Assembly (NCBI RefSeq): GCF_004353185.1 | Contig: NZ_SMUS01000017.1 | Location: forward strand, 1-64,000 | DNA: 64,000 nt | Direction of reading: 5' to 3' | Source: Clostridium cuniculi | Lineage (GTDB): Bacteria; Bacillota; Clostridia; Clostridiales; Clostridiaceae | Shown: positions 26,971 through 34,792 of the stretch, in pieces | How the letters are laid out: each line of letters begins with the position of its first letter | How positions within the stretch are numbered: the first letter of the stretch is position 1 | Program-made: the position numbers and the translations under genes | The notes under the pieces: generated by a model | Seen by the model: only the letters and a program-made list of their open reading frames with translations | Database searches by the model: none | Told to the model about the DNA's origin: nothing

Positions 26971-29004
26971 CTACTTTCTTTTCTTTGCTAAAACAGCTCC
27001 TGCAGATGTTAAAAGCATTCCTAAACCTGCAACTGCTCCTGAACCAATAGGTGCTCCTGTTTCTGGTAATGTGTCTACTGTATATTCTTTAATGAATGTT
27101 AAAGTATCTTCTAATAATGTAACACCAAATTCAACTTCTCTAGACATTGGTACTACATAAGTTTTAACCTTTATACTATCACTTAAACTTGAAACTGCAA
27201 ATCTAACATTTGTTGTATCTCCACTTGTACTCTTAGTTACAGTAACTTTTTTACCATTTACATAAATCTCATGATTTTGCATGAATTCAGCTCCAGTGAA
27301 AGTTAAAGTAACATAGTATTTACCATCTATTTCTTCAACCTTTGAAGTAGAATTTAAATACTTTCTGGCCATTGATCTTCCAGTTTCACTCTCATGAGTT
27401 ACACTATTTTGAATTGAGTATAACTTACCCTTTGTTACTTTAGTTTCATCTTCAGTAGTAGTTGTATTTTCATTGCTTGTACTACTATTGTTATTTGATC
27501 CAGATGTTGTTCCTCCTGTTGTACTTCCCGTTGTTCCTCCATTGTTAGTTGTTTCATCTGTAACTAATGTTAATGTGTCTTCTAATATATCAACACCGAA
27601 TTCTACATTGCTTCCCATCATAGTAACATAAGCTGAAACTTTTATTGAATCTTCTAAGCTTCCAACAGCAAATCTTAAACTAACAATATCACCATTTACT
27701 GATTTAGTTGCATCTACTTTTGCTCCATTAACATATACTGTATGATTATTCATCATTGTTGATCCCATAGATGTAAATGTTAATGTAACATATTTCTTTC
27801 CATTTACTTCTTCAACTTTTAATGTTTCTTCTAAAGCCTTTCTTGCCATACTTAATCCAGTCTCACTATCATGAGTTACATTGTTTTTACCTGTATAAAC
27901 CTTAGTTCCTTGTTCTTCAGTTGTTCCATTATTTGAACTACCGTTGCTTGAACCTTCATTTCCAGTATTTCCACTGTTATTTTCATTATCAGTGTTTCCA
28001 CCGTTGTTCTCGTCACTTGGCTTGTTTGTTTCACCATTATTGCCTGAATCTTGAGAAGAATCATCTTCTGTATATTCAGTTAATTCTCCCGCATGCAATA
28101 AATCAATATCAACTGCATGAAGACCTCCCGGTGCAATAAACTCTGGAAGCATAGGATGATAATATGTTAAATTAATTTTTATTCTTGTATATAACACATC
28201 TATTGAGCTTATTTCAAAACTTATCGAACCATCTTCATTTTTCTTAAATTCAACTTCTTGTCCATCAATAGTTATTGAATTTGTTGTTCTTACAGTTTCT
28301 AATCCTAATTCATTATATTTCATAGTTACTGTAATTTTTCCATCTTTAACTGTTATAATAGAGTCAGTATCAATATACTGTCTTATACTGCTTTCTCCAT
28401 CACCATTACTTTTTAAAGTTTTATTTGTTATCTTATACTTTCCATCAGCTAAAACACTTCCTTGATTTTCATTATCTTCTACTGAATCATCTATTGTTGG
28501 AATTGTACTAGTATCATTTGTTACAAAGAAAGATACCTCTTTCCCCATAGCTATTACAGTCATATCTACTTGTACTTTAGCATCAACAGATGGTACTTCA
28601 AAAGTAATTGATTTATTTGTTGTATCATTAACTCCGTTTAAATCAACTCCATCTAAACTTACTTTAATATCTTTCATCATAGGATATAACTCTTCATTAA
28701 ATTGTAATGTCATAGTTATTTTATCTTCTTCAACACTAATAATAGTATCTTCTTTTAATGCGCTTCTAGCCATAGATTCACCTGTAGTGTTTCCTGCTTC
28801 AGCATATTCAGTTTCATTTTTAACTACATATGTTCCATTAACTAAACCATTTCCCTTGTTTTCCTCTTCACTACCTGAATTATCTATTGATGGACTAGCA
28901 ATAGCATCAACTGTTGTAGCACCTACAGCTTGTACATTAGTTCCTAATACAATTGTTGATACCATTAAAGCAGCTAACATCTTACAAAGTTTCTTTCTTA
29001 ACAT
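26971..29004 (-). CDS. Cell-wall anchored heme-binding protein with four NEAT domains (LPXTG)
   Basis: 677 residues: signal peptide (1-30), four NEAT domains (about 53-165, 185-300, 372-480 and 525-635), Asn/Ser/Gly/Thr-rich linkers between them (about 310-370 and 485-520), and a sorting signal LPETG, hydrophobic stretch and AKKRK tail. Domains 3 and 4 have the strongest heme-helix motif (THDSETGLSMARKAL, THESETGRSMARKYL) and closely resemble each other and the small NEAT protein, suggesting recent duplication; domains 1 and 2 are more diverged. It would be linked to peptidoglycan by a sortase not encoded in this window. First gene of the heme operon, behind a Fur box. Confidence 0.93.
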   Translation of the reverse strand: MLRKKLCKMLAALMVSTIVLGTNVQAVGATTVDAIASPSIDNSGSEEENKGNGLVNGTYVVKNETEYAEAGNTTGESMARSALKEDTIISVEEDKITMTLQFNEELYPMMKDIKVSLDGVDLNGVNDTTNKSITFEVPSVDAKVQVDMTVIAMGKEVSFFVTNDTSTIPTIDDSVEDNENQGSVLADGKYKITNKTLKSNGDGESSIRQYIDTDSIITVKDGKITVTMKYNELGLETVRTTNSITIDGQEVEFKKNEDGSISFEISSIDVLYTRIKINLTYYHPMLPEFIAPGGLHAVDIDLLHAGELTEYTEDDSSQDSGNNGETNKPSDENNGGNTDNENNSGNTGNEGSSNGSSNNGTTEEQGTKVYTGKNNVTHDSETGLSMARKALEETLKVEEVNGKKYVTLTFTSMGSTMMNNHTVYVNGAKVDATKSVNGDIVSLRFAVGSLEDSIKVSAYVTMMGSNVEFGVDILEDTLTLVTDETTNNGGTTGSTTGGTTSGSNNNSSTSNENTTTTEDETKVTKGKLYSIQNSVTHESETGRSMARKYLNSTSKVEEIDGKYYVTLTFTGAEFMQNHEIYVNGKKVTVTKSTSGDTTNVRFAVSSLSDSIKVKTYVVPMSREVEFGVTLLEDTLTFIKEYTVDTLPETGAPIGSGAVAGLGMLLTSAGAVLAKKRK

Positions 29005-29084
29005 ATCTCTATTCCCCCTAGTGTATTTCTAAAATTTATTTATCTCTTTTAATTGACATATTAATAATTATCTTTCATAATTAA

Positions 29085-29099
29085 TGATATTGATTCTCA
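29085..29099. promoter_or_regulatory. Fur box upstream of the heme operon and araC-type gene
   Basis: TGATATTGATTCTCA matches the 7-1-7 Fur consensus TGATAATNATTATCA at nearly every position. It lies in the 206-base divergent region, about 80 bases before the NEAT gene ATG and 110 bases before the regulator gene. Iron-dependent repression of the heme operon is the natural reading. Confidence 0.75.
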
Positions 29100-29210
29100 T
29101 TTACTCTTAAAATAATATCATATATTTTAATCATATGTTTTAACTATATTTGCAATTTTTTTAACAATATTTTTATATTTAATAAATTTAGAAGAATTTT
29201 TAATGGAAGG

Positions 29211-29951
29211 ATGCTCAGATTAATGATTTCAAATATATTAACTAATTTCTTTAATTGCCTTGCTGTTCCAATACTAGTTTTAAATTATAAGTTTGAAACT
29301 ATATTTACCTATAATCATGATTCCAAAATCGATGATTCATTTTATACTTCTAAAGCTATAGAAGAACTAAAAAAATCAGATTTTTCTTCAAACACCTTTT
29401 CATTTAATATAAATCATGATATATCCTTTACTTGCATTAGTTTTAATCATTATGACAATACTAAAATGTATCTATTAATGGGTCCTTATACTATTAATGA
29501 AGATTCTAATAATACTAATGTTATCAATACACTTACAGAAGAAGGTTTAGAAAGTATTATTAAATTACATTCTTATATTATCGATAATCATATTTGTAAT
29601 AATAAATCAAATAAGATTAACTCTCCCTTTGTAAATCATGCTATTAAATATATTGAAAAAAACTATGCTCATGAAATTTCAATAGATGATATTTGCAAAG
29701 AATTAAACGTAAACAAATGTTATTTTTGTAGTGTATTTAAAAAAGAAGTTGGATCAACATTTATAAACTATTTAAATAACTATAAAATAGAAAAAAGTAA
29801 GGAACTTTTAAAAAATCCTAATATATCTTTACTTGATGTTTCACTTTCTGTAGGATATAACAATCAAAGTTATTTTAGTACAGTATTTAAAAAAATAACT
29901 TCAAAAACTCCGCTAGAATTTAGAGATGAATACATAAAAACCAAAAACTAA
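29211..29951 (+). CDS. AraC-family transcriptional regulator
   Basis: 246 residues with an N-terminal sensory region of unknown ligand (about 1-140) and a C-terminal AraC double helix-turn-helix (about 148-245): ISIDDICKELNVNKCYFCSVFKKEVG, then LLDVSLSVGYNNQSYFSTVFKK, the typical second-helix signature. Divergent from the heme operon and sharing the Fur-box region with it, so control of heme or iron uptake is likely but not shown. The GGAAGG site touches the ATG at 29211; the ATG at 29223 is a possible real start. Confidence 0.87.
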   Translation: MLRLMISNILTNFFNCLAVPILVLNYKFETIFTYNHDSKIDDSFYTSKAIEELKKSDFSSNTFSFNINHDISFTCISFNHYDNTKMYLLMGPYTINEDSNNTNVINTLTEEGLESIIKLHSYIIDNHICNNKSNKINSPFVNHAIKYIEKNYAHEISIDDICKELNVNKCYFCSVFKKEVGSTFINYLNNYKIEKSKELLKNPNISLLDVSLSVGYNNQSYFSTVFKKITSKTPLEFRDEYIKTKN

Positions 29952-29955
29952 AAAT

Positions 29956-29991
29956 AAAAAAACAACTGCCTTATGTAGACAGTTGTTTTTT
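29956..29991. terminator. Terminator between the araC-type and CPBP genes
   Basis: AAAAAAACAACTG pairs with CAGTTGTTTTTT around an 11-base loop between two convergent genes, with T runs on both strands. Confidence 0.87.
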
Positions 29992-30003
29992 AGTTTCTCA
30001 TCT

Positions 30004-30948
30004 TTATTTCAAACTTATTATTTCTTTATTTTCAATTCCTATAAAGTCATCAATTTTTTCCTCTTTATAAAACCAATATGCAAATCCAAAGGTTAAACAA
30101 GTAACTATTGTAACTATTATTCCTCCCTCAGGTCCAAAAGCACCTCCATTTATTATATTATTAGTTACATTTTCTACTTTATATAATCCATTAACACTTA
30201 TTCCGCTTACTTCAAATCCCCAAATATATCCTTGAAAATAATTCCATGTTATATGATATCCTATTGCCATCCATATATTTTTAGATTTCATAAACATGTA
30301 TGCAAATAATACACCTAGTAAAAATAAATTAATAAATGCCAACACATCTATTCCTTCATTACCTAAATGTAAAGCTGCAAATATTAATGCTGGTCCAATT
30401 AATATTAGCCATTTATTTCTTGTTTGTTTTAATACAGACATAATGTATCCTCTAGATAGTATCTCCTCACCAAACCCAACAAATATAAAACCTATTAGCC
30501 CATATAATAAAGATATTGATACTTGTGGTTTGCTAATAGGATTTACTAATTTAACATCTCCTATAGCTATTATAATTACAGCTACTATACTCATTGTGAT
30601 TGCTCCTAATACTAATCCTATAGCTAACTCCTTGTACCCCTTTTTAATAGACGTTATACCCATCTTATTAATTTTCTTCTTTTCAAACAATTTCCATATA
30701 ATAATACAAGATATAATAAGTAAAATATTACTTATTGAAGTACTAATCTGAAAAATCAATTCATATTCTGCAGTAGACTCTAAGTTAAAATTAATTAAAT
30801 AATCACCATTCCCTTTAATTAAAAGAACAATACCCATTATTATCCCTACTAACATAGATAGTCCAAACATCAAAGCATATGAAAGCAAAAATACTAAAAG
30901 TATCTTCCATCCACTTCTTACCTCATTATACTTATTTTTAAATATCAT
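30004..30948 (-). CDS. CPBP-family intramembrane metalloprotease
   Basis: 314 residues with about eight hydrophobic segments. The CPBP (Abi/CAAX protease) motifs are FVGFGEEILSRGYIMSVL (the EExxxR motif, about 160-170), ALIFAALHLGN (motif with His) and IGYHITWNYFQG (His in the last motif). Such proteins are membrane proteases or prenyl-protein processing enzymes, often linked to bacteriocin immunity in Gram-positives; the substrate here is unknown and no bacteriocin gene is adjacent. ATG with AAGGAGGG upstream. Confidence 0.88.
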   Translation of the reverse strand: MIFKNKYNEVRSGWKILLVFLLSYALMFGLSMLVGIIMGIVLLIKGNGDYLINFNLESTAEYELIFQISTSISNILLIISCIIIWKLFEKKKINKMGITSIKKGYKELAIGLVLGAITMSIVAVIIIAIGDVKLVNPISKPQVSISLLYGLIGFIFVGFGEEILSRGYIMSVLKQTRNKWLILIGPALIFAALHLGNEGIDVLAFINLFLLGVLFAYMFMKSKNIWMAIGYHITWNYFQGYIWGFEVSGISVNGLYKVENVTNNIINGGAFGPEGGIIVTIVTCLTFGFAYWFYKEEKIDDFIGIENKEIISLK

Positions 30949-31011
30949 TTTTCCCCCTCCTTATCTTTATAATTAAATTTTATCATAACATTTTACTTTT
31001 TTTAACAAAAA

Positions 31012-31046
31012 AAATACTAATAAGATAATTTCTCTTATTAGTATTT
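31012..31046 (-). terminator. Terminator after the HMA-fold gene
   Basis: A 14-bp stem AAATACTAATAAGA / TCTTATTAGTATTT with a 7-base loop, followed on the minus strand by a T run, lies just after the stop of the HMA-fold gene. Confidence 0.85.
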
Positions 31047-31056
31047 CAATAATATA

Positions 31057-31263
31057 TTATTCTTCAATTTTATGTCCTGTGTTTTCAATACAACTTCTTA
31101 TTTCTTGCTCAGTTGCTGGCTTATTATAAATTACTTCAACACTTCCTCGTGCCATATCTACACAAACGTTATCTACACCATCTATTTTTTCAAGTGCATT
31201 TTTAATTTGTGTTTTCATATTTTCATTTGCGATACCATTTACCATATAATGTTCTCTTTCCAT
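31057..31263 (-). CDS. HMA-fold small protein lacking the metal-binding CxxC motif
   Basis: 68 residues from the ATG at 31263, which has AAAGGAG upstream; the longer frame has no such site. The pattern YMVNGIANENMKTQIKNALEKIDGV, then VCVDMARGSVEVIYNKP, then IRSCIENTGHKIEE follows the beta-alpha-beta-beta-alpha-beta heavy-metal-associated fold of CopZ-like chaperones. The CxxC that binds copper in GMTCxxC proteins is replaced by ANENM. Two other cysteines exist but are not in the binding loop. It may have lost metal binding or kept a protein-interaction role. It lies 74 bases downstream of the HAD gene on the same strand. Confidence 0.78.
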   Translation of the reverse strand: MEREHYMVNGIANENMKTQIKNALEKIDGVDNVCVDMARGSVEVIYNKPATEQEIRSCIENTGHKIEE

Positions 31264-31337
31264 TAATACTACTCCTTTAAAAAAATTTATATAAATAGTA
31301 TTATCAAAAAACATTACTATTATTATCAAAATTTTTT

Positions 31338-32006
31338 CTATTTCATACTCATTAACTCATTTCTTATTTCATTTAAATTATTAAAACTTTTATAAGAATT
31401 ATTTAAAATCTTTTCATCCGCCTTTTTCAAGTCAACAACATGAATAGGAACCATGCCAGCGTTAAATGCAGCTTCTATTCCTGCACTTGAATCTTCAATT
31501 ACAATGCATTGCTCTGGCTTTACCATTAACTTATCTGCAGCCTTTAAAAATATCTCCGGATTTGGTTTAGTTTCTCTTACCTCATCCCTACATACTACAA
31601 CATCAAAAAAACTTTCGATATTAGCTTGCTTTAGTTGTTTAAATGCTCTTTTTGAAATAGCTGATGTGGCTAATGCGATTTTAAAATTATTTTCTTTTAA
31701 GTATTTTAAAATTTCATATACTCCTAACTTTAAAGGAACACCCTTTTCTATTTCTTTAGCTAAATTTTCATCTTTTTCCATATACATATCATCTATTTTC
31801 AAATCATTTCCGAAATGATTTAAAAATACTTTCTTAACATTTTCACGACCAGTTCCTAATACTGATGCATATATTTCTTTTGTCATTTTATAACCATACT
31901 TTTCAAAAACCTCTGACCATACCTTTAAATATATCATTTCAGTATCAAATATTACCCCATCCATATCAAATATTATAGCCTTTATTTTATCAATATCCAA
32001 AGTCAT
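31338..32006 (-). CDS. HAD-superfamily hydrolase (beta-phosphoglucomutase-like)
   Basis: 222 residues with the four HAD motifs: FDMDGVIFDT (about 14-23), the Ser/Thr of LATSA (about 110), the Lys in RETKPNPEIF (about 145) and the acidic VIEDSSAGIEAA (about 167-178). The helical cap after motif I places it in the beta-phosphoglucomutase/phosphatase subgroup. The natural substrate, likely a sugar phosphate, cannot be told from sequence. It is probably co-transcribed with the HMA-fold gene downstream. Confidence 0.88.
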   Translation of the reverse strand: MTLDIDKIKAIIFDMDGVIFDTEMIYLKVWSEVFEKYGYKMTKEIYASVLGTGRENVKKVFLNHFGNDLKIDDMYMEKDENLAKEIEKGVPLKLGVYEILKYLKENNFKIALATSAISKRAFKQLKQANIESFFDVVVCRDEVRETKPNPEIFLKAADKLMVKPEQCIVIEDSSAGIEAAFNAGMVPIHVVDLKKADEKILNNSYKSFNNLNEIRNELMSMK

Positions 32007-32146
32007 ATAATTACTTCACCCTCTACTCACTGTTATAATCTAAAAATTTTAGATATAGTTTATTTCTAATAATTATATCATAATTTAAATCTATATTTTT
32101 TCACTATATTATTTCTAAATAATATTCCATTATCTAAATATCTAGT

Positions 32147-32183
32147 AAAAAACTCCACTAATAAATTTTTAGTGGAGCTTTTA
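32147..32183 (-). terminator. Terminator after the sensor kinase gene
   Basis: AAAAACTCCACTA pairs with TAGTGGAG(C)TTTT around a short loop and abuts the stop codon of the sensor kinase gene, with an A/T-rich tail. Confidence 0.75.
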
Positions 32184-34154
32184 TTATATATATATATCTG
32201 ATAACTCAGTTCTTGTTCTATATCTTATATTTCTTATTTCATCTATCATATTTATTTCACAAGAATGTTTTTCTTCAATATTATTACAAGTATCATTGTA
32301 ATTTTCACTTGTTTTCTTAGGTAATCTAACTGTAAATTTTGTTCCCTTATTAATCTGAGATTCAACTATAATCTCACCATCATGTAGTTCTACTAAAGAT
32401 TTCGCTATTGATAGCCCTATTCCACTACCTTCATTTTTTCTAGTTAAACTATTATCAACTTGCATAAAGTTTTCAAATATATTACATATATCCTCTTGTG
32501 ATATACCTACTCCATTATCTTCAACAATAATATTTACATATTTATCTTCCGAATTAACAGTGACATAAATATTACCCTCATCCTTTGAAAACTTAATTGC
32601 ATTTGATACCAAATTTAAAATAACTCTTTCAATCTTACTAACATCAATATTCATAATTACTTCTTCTTCATTTGTATCAAAAGTTAAATTTAAATTTTTC
32701 TTTTCTGCATATGGAATTATAGACATTACTAAATCTTCTGTTAAACTAACTAGATTGCTATTCTCTAAATTTAATTTTAAATCATTTAATTCAGCTTTTT
32801 CTACGTCTATTATATTGTTTATTAATCTCATTAATCTATAGCAATTATCTTTTACTACATTAATGGTATCATTATCTTTGTAATTTTCATAGCTCTTACT
32901 CTCCATAAGTTGAGCTGCACATAATATTACATTTATTGGCGTATTAAGTTCATGACTTATATTGGCTATAAAATGAGCTTTTAGCTTATTAGCTTCTTCT
33001 GCTTTATTCTTTGCATTTATTATCTCTTTTTCATACTTTCTTTTATAATATATATATTTTATTAATGCTAATATTAAAAGTATTAATGTGGCAAATATAA
33101 TATTAAGTATTATAAATGATGTTTTATATTTTTTAATCATCTCTATTGGATTATTAAGTATCTGTGATCCTTTTGGCAAAGAATTAATTTTTATATTAAA
33201 TTTTTTTAATATATCATAATCAAATATATATTCATTGGCATCTTCCCCATCAATATATAATTCCTTTTCATCTTTATTCTCTAATAATCCTAATACTATT
33301 TCAGCGGCTTTTTTCCCTTGATTAAAATGATTAATAACTTTACCTCCAATACTTCCGGTACCGATACCATATTTTAACACACTATATATTGGAATCGTTG
33401 GACTTATTTCTGATATTAATTTATTTATATCTGAAGTTTTTAACCATTCTCCATTTTTGAAATCATCAGGATATAGTGAAATTATAACACTATTATCTTT
33501 TAAATTTTTTATAGTCTCTTTAAATTCATCTATAGTTAATTTACTTGTGATTATGGCTTGAAAATTTAAGTTTGAATACTTATTAACAATATTCTCGTAA
33601 AACTCATCTCCAGAATCATTTAAAAAAATTATATTTTCTGTTTTAGGATGAAACTTTGTAATTAATTTTAAATTTTCTTCTATAGATTCTATTTCTCGCA
33701 CTCCTGAAACTTTTTCATGCTTAAAAGCTTCTTCTAATAATTCTTCCTTTTGAATTCCTAAAAATGATATTGGAATATCTTGAAATATATCATTTCTATA
33801 TTTCAAACAAAATTCTAGTGCTTCATCATCTCCCGCTATTATAGCATCATATCTTTTATAATTTTCAAAACTAGATTTTAATAAATTATAGAATTTTTCT
33901 TCATTCTCGATATTATAATATCCATTTAGATCCATATATTCAACTCTTAAATTAACATCATTATCAAATCCATTCTTTATTCCTTCAACTTGATCTTCAA
34001 AAGATATAAAATTTGAATTATATGAACCAATAAATAAGACATTTAATTTTTCTTCCTTATATTCTTTTGCATAAACAATATTATTACATAATGTAATATA
34101 AGTAATTATTAATACCATTATCAAAATACTTAATTTCCGTTGTACCCTTTTCAT
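32184..34154 (-). CDS. Sensor histidine kinase with extracellular ABC-substrate-binding-like domain
   Basis: 656 residues: N-terminal membrane or signal segment (about 8-28), an extracytoplasmic domain (about 35-330) resembling ABC substrate-binding proteins of the BMP/sugar type (LNVLFIGSYNSNF, DAIIAGDDEALEF, GGKVINHFNQGKKAAEIVLG), a membrane helix (about 344-366), then HisKA with the phosphorylated His in HFIANISHELNTP (about 400) and a HATPase domain (NLVSNAIKFS, DNGVGIS, GSGIGLS). It should sense a small molecule outside the cell. There is no receiver domain and no response regulator gene nearby, so it is an orphan kinase. It is followed by its own terminator. Confidence 0.9.
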   Translation of the reverse strand: MKRVQRKLSILIMVLIITYITLCNNIVYAKEYKEEKLNVLFIGSYNSNFISFEDQVEGIKNGFDNDVNLRVEYMDLNGYYNIENEEKFYNLLKSSFENYKRYDAIIAGDDEALEFCLKYRNDIFQDIPISFLGIQKEELLEEAFKHEKVSGVREIESIEENLKLITKFHPKTENIIFLNDSGDEFYENIVNKYSNLNFQAIITSKLTIDEFKETIKNLKDNSVIISLYPDDFKNGEWLKTSDINKLISEISPTIPIYSVLKYGIGTGSIGGKVINHFNQGKKAAEIVLGLLENKDEKELYIDGEDANEYIFDYDILKKFNIKINSLPKGSQILNNPIEMIKKYKTSFIILNIIFATLILLILALIKYIYYKRKYEKEIINAKNKAEEANKLKAHFIANISHELNTPINVILCAAQLMESKSYENYKDNDTINVVKDNCYRLMRLINNIIDVEKAELNDLKLNLENSNLVSLTEDLVMSIIPYAEKKNLNLTFDTNEEEVIMNIDVSKIERVILNLVSNAIKFSKDEGNIYVTVNSEDKYVNIIVEDNGVGISQEDICNIFENFMQVDNSLTRKNEGSGIGLSIAKSLVELHDGEIIVESQINKGTKFTVRLPKKTSENYNDTCNNIEEKHSCEINMIDEIRNIRYRTRTELSDIYI

Positions 34155-34792
34155 CTCTTATCTCCTGTTTAATAAATCTCCTTAACAGTATTATACTACC
34201 TTTTGTTCCATTTTTATACTTTTTCTCTCCTATTTTTCTCAACATTTTTCTCCATGCTTCAATCACACTTCATGATTTTCTCCAATATTTATATTTTACA
34301 TTCTATATATACATCATATATTTTACTAGAATAAAATCTATAAATTATATTATCATTCCTACTAAAATATGAAGCTATTATAATGTATAGGAAAGCCTAT
34401 AAACACTGTCTTTTAAATAACAAACTTATTATATACTATATTTTTGTAAATTTATATATTAAAAAGTTAAATATATATAATTTTATTTACAATTGTATTT
34501 TTGAATATTTTTTCACTATAATAACATTTTTTTCATTATTTCTTCTCGATTTCTCATTTAATACTTTTAGCTTCTATTATATTTGAAGTTTTTCTTATTT
34601 TCTCCTATTATTTACATTTAAATCCATTTATTTTTAAAAATAATGTAATAATATTTGTGATTAATTCTTTTTACATTATTTTCTATTTAATATAAAATAT
34701 GTATATACAACACTTTTTATATTTCTTCTATTTTTTTATAGTAAGAAAGAAATTAAATAAAATTTTGATGAATAGGAGGGTAATTTAACCAT
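34155..34792. other. Non-coding A/T-rich stretch between divergent genes
   Basis: About 640 bases between the divergent sensor kinase and TPR genes. It is extremely A/T-rich. It must hold both promoters, and the TPR gene ribosome site AGGAGGG lies at its end. The two open frames in it are of low-complexity composition without ribosome sites and I do not regard them as genes. I see no hairpin, riboswitch or repeat of note. Confidence 0.5.

Noticed and set aside
26971-29004. CRISPR or tandem DNA repeat within the NEAT gene
   Set aside because: The repetition is due to NEAT domains and Asn/Ser/Gly/Thr linkers at protein level, without regular DNA spacers.
34084-34266. Open frame of 60 codons on the minus strand overlapping the sensor kinase start
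   Set aside because: Overlaps the kinase gene in another frame, lacks a ribosome site and has no recognisable domain.
34383-34586. 67-codon plus-strand open frame in the long non-coding stretch
   Set aside because: Composition is only Ile/Phe/Leu/Tyr/Asn from A/T-rich DNA and no ribosome site precedes it.
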